A DNA stretch of 24,072 bases from CAYVQE01 sp964633205 (GTDB taxonomy: Bacteria; Myxococcota; B64-G9), in contig CAZWFN010000099.1 of NCBI GenBank assembly GCA_964633205.1, positions 1-24,072 on the forward strand, in the 5' to 3' direction. Of this stretch, positions 23,126 to 24,072 are shown piece by piece (positions within the stretch are counted from its first letter, which is position 1; every line of letters starts with the position of its first letter). A program made the position numbers and the translations under genes. The notes under the pieces were generated by a model. That model made no database searches. It was not told the origin of the DNA and was given only the letters and a program-made list of their open reading frames with translations.

Positions 23126-24072
23126 TCATTTCTGGAGCTCGGCTTCCAGGTTGTGGACGTCGTCGGCCTCGATGCGCACCTGTTTGCGCCACGGCCGGTA
23201 GCCCACCCGATAGAGGCGCAGCTCGATCGGCACTCCGGCGCAGACGTCGTTGATCACCTTGGGTGTCTTGCCCGGCAGCCGCTTGCCGTCGAGCTCGATC
23301 ACGGCGCCGGGCGGCTGCGAGCGCAGGTAGAGAAAGCCCGTTCCATGCAGGCAACGGTCGGCCGTGATCAGACCGGCGTGCACCTCGCGCTCGAGATCGG
23401 TGCCGTCGAGGGTGATGGTCTGCTCCCAGAGCTTGTGCTCGGCCAGCTCGATGCGCAGCTCGAACTGGCCCTCGGCCGGCAGGCCGCGGACGGTCGCCGG
23501 CGTCACCCCGCGCAGCTCGCCGTCGATGTAGACCTTGGCGTCGGCCGGATCCGAGGTGACCTTCAGCGTGGCGCTGCGTTGCTGCGCAGCAGCCGCCGCC
23601 AGCTCCGGCTCGGCGTCGTCCGCGGCGGCCGCGGCCCGCTCGCCGGCCGCGCCGGAGGCCGTCTCCTGTTCAGCGGCAGCGCTGTCGTCCGGCCGGGGTG
23701 CATCCTCGCCGGCCAGCTGGTCGGCGGCGTGGCGGCCGACCAGCAGGTAGCCCAGCAGCCCGGCCAGCGCCGCCACCCCCAACAGCAACAGGATGCCGCG
23801 CGTCCAGCTCGGCCCCAGCTCCAGCTCCACCACCCGCCGCGATCCGGTCTCTGGCGGAGCGGGCGGAGCCGGCGGTTCGAGCGTCTCCGGCCGGGGCGGT
23901 CTGGGCCGCGGCGGCCGCGGGGCCGGCGCGCCCGGCTGCTGCGGCCGGGGTGGCTGCGCCGGTCGGGGTGGCTGCGCCGGCCGGGGTGGCTGCGCCGGTC
24001 GGGGTGGCTGCGCCGGTCGGGGTGGCTGCGCCGGTCGGGGTGGCTGCGCCGGTCGGGGTGGCTGCGCCGGTC
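23126..24072 (-). CDS. PEGA-domain membrane protein, C-terminal part (runs off window)
   Basis: The frame is open to the right edge, so only the last 315 or so residues are seen. From the edge: a Pro-rich hexapeptide repeat PAQPPR, more Pro/Arg/Glu linker, one membrane helix (SWTRGILLLLGVAALAGLLGYLLVG, just after 23830), an Ala/Glu linker, then two PEGA-type modules: LKVTSDPADAKVYIDGELRGVTPATV and LYLRSQPPGAVIELDGKRLPGKTPKVI. Established pattern: PEGA domains behind a Pro-rich linker and one helix are often the extracytoplasmic end of Ser/Thr kinases or FHA proteins in myxobacteria, so a kinase domain may lie outside the window (inference). GTG 23833 could be read as a start but the frame continues well beyond it. 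It is 86 bases upstream of the ASH/PKD lipoprotein on the same strand. Confidence 0.88.
   Translation of the reverse strand, partial: PAQPPRPAQPPRPAQPPRPAQPPRPAQPPRPAQPPRPAQPPRPQQPGAPAPRPPRPRPPRPETLEPPAPPAPPETGSRRVVELELGPSWTRGILLLLGVAALAGLLGYLLVGRHAADQLAGEDAPRPDDSAAAEQETASGAAGERAAAAADDAEPELAAAAAQQRSATLKVTSDPADAKVYIDGELRGVTPATVRGLPAEGQFELRIELAEHKLWEQTITLDGTDLEREVHAGLITADRCLHGTGFLYLRSQPPGAVIELDGKRLPGKTPKVINDVCAGVPIELRLYRVGYRPWRKQVRIEADDVHNLEAELQK
23947..24072 (-). repeat. 18-bp tandem repeat, seven copies to the window edge
   Basis: Seven head-to-tail copies of an 18-base unit (plus strand GGGGTGGCTGCGCCGGTC) that code PAQPPR on the minus strand. Copy 2 differs by one base (GGCC for GGTC), which is silent (Arg CGG for CGA). 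The array continues past the window, and being a multiple of three it can change length without a frameshift. Confidence 0.95.

Noticed and set aside
23947..24072. Tandem repeat as a CRISPR array
   Set aside because: The 18-base units are contiguous with no spacers and code an in-frame hexapeptide.

Overview
The window is uniformly GC-rich and densely coding on both strands. It reads as chromosomal DNA of a large-genome Gram-negative bacterium of the 'deltaproteobacterial' type (Myxococcota, Bradymonadales or relatives). This placement is an inference from gene content: several secreted lipoproteins, Asp/Gly-rich C-x-N-G-x-D-D repeats, an ASH/PKD surface lipoprotein, a PEGA protein with a Pro-rich linker, a PilZ/J-domain fusion and a PP2C/cyclic-nucleotide-domain fusion. 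I see no rRNA, tRNA, CRISPR array, insertion sequence or phage gene.

Layout. 1-2225 (minus): tilS then ftsH, a common housekeeping pair; ftsH runs off the left edge. 2370-3701 (plus): a lipoprotein shaped like a calcineurin-type phosphoesterase but missing several metal ligands, transcribed back to back with tilS. 3747-7260 (minus): a coupled operon of a GH3-family acyl-adenylating enzyme, a HAD hydrolase and a membrane-anchored protein, joined by 4-base start/stop overlaps. 7344-8429 (plus): a multi-pass membrane protein. 8534-8704 (minus): a 56-residue Lys/Ala histone-H1-like protein with a strong ribosome binding site and a long leader. 8986-11950 (plus): RNase E/G and a PilZ plus J-like protein. 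11982-14364 (minus): a PP2C phosphatase with a cNMP-binding domain, and a radical SAM protein. 14537-16255 (plus): a lipoprotein with three thioredoxin-fold segments. 16461-18078 (minus): two secreted proteins of unknown function. 18201-20128 (plus): an AI-2E/PerM-type permease coupled to a deoxynucleoside kinase. 20216-20416 (plus): a small membrane or secreted protein behind a palindrome-covered promoter. 20469-24072 (minus): a large ASH/PKD lipoprotein and the C-terminal part of a PEGA protein whose Pro-rich linker is an 18-bp tandem repeat.

The window is a mosaic of small transcription units rather than one island. Themes are envelope proteins, RNA and nucleotide metabolism, and signalling (PP2C, cNMP, PilZ, PEGA). 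The strongest candidates for something undescribed are the triple-thioredoxin/GILT-like lipoprotein, the small histone-like gene with its control region, the GH3-HAD-anchor operon and the operator-like palindrome at 20163-20184. Several genes lack a Shine-Dalgarno but have a -10-like element 7-9 bases before the start codon, which hints at leaderless transcripts.
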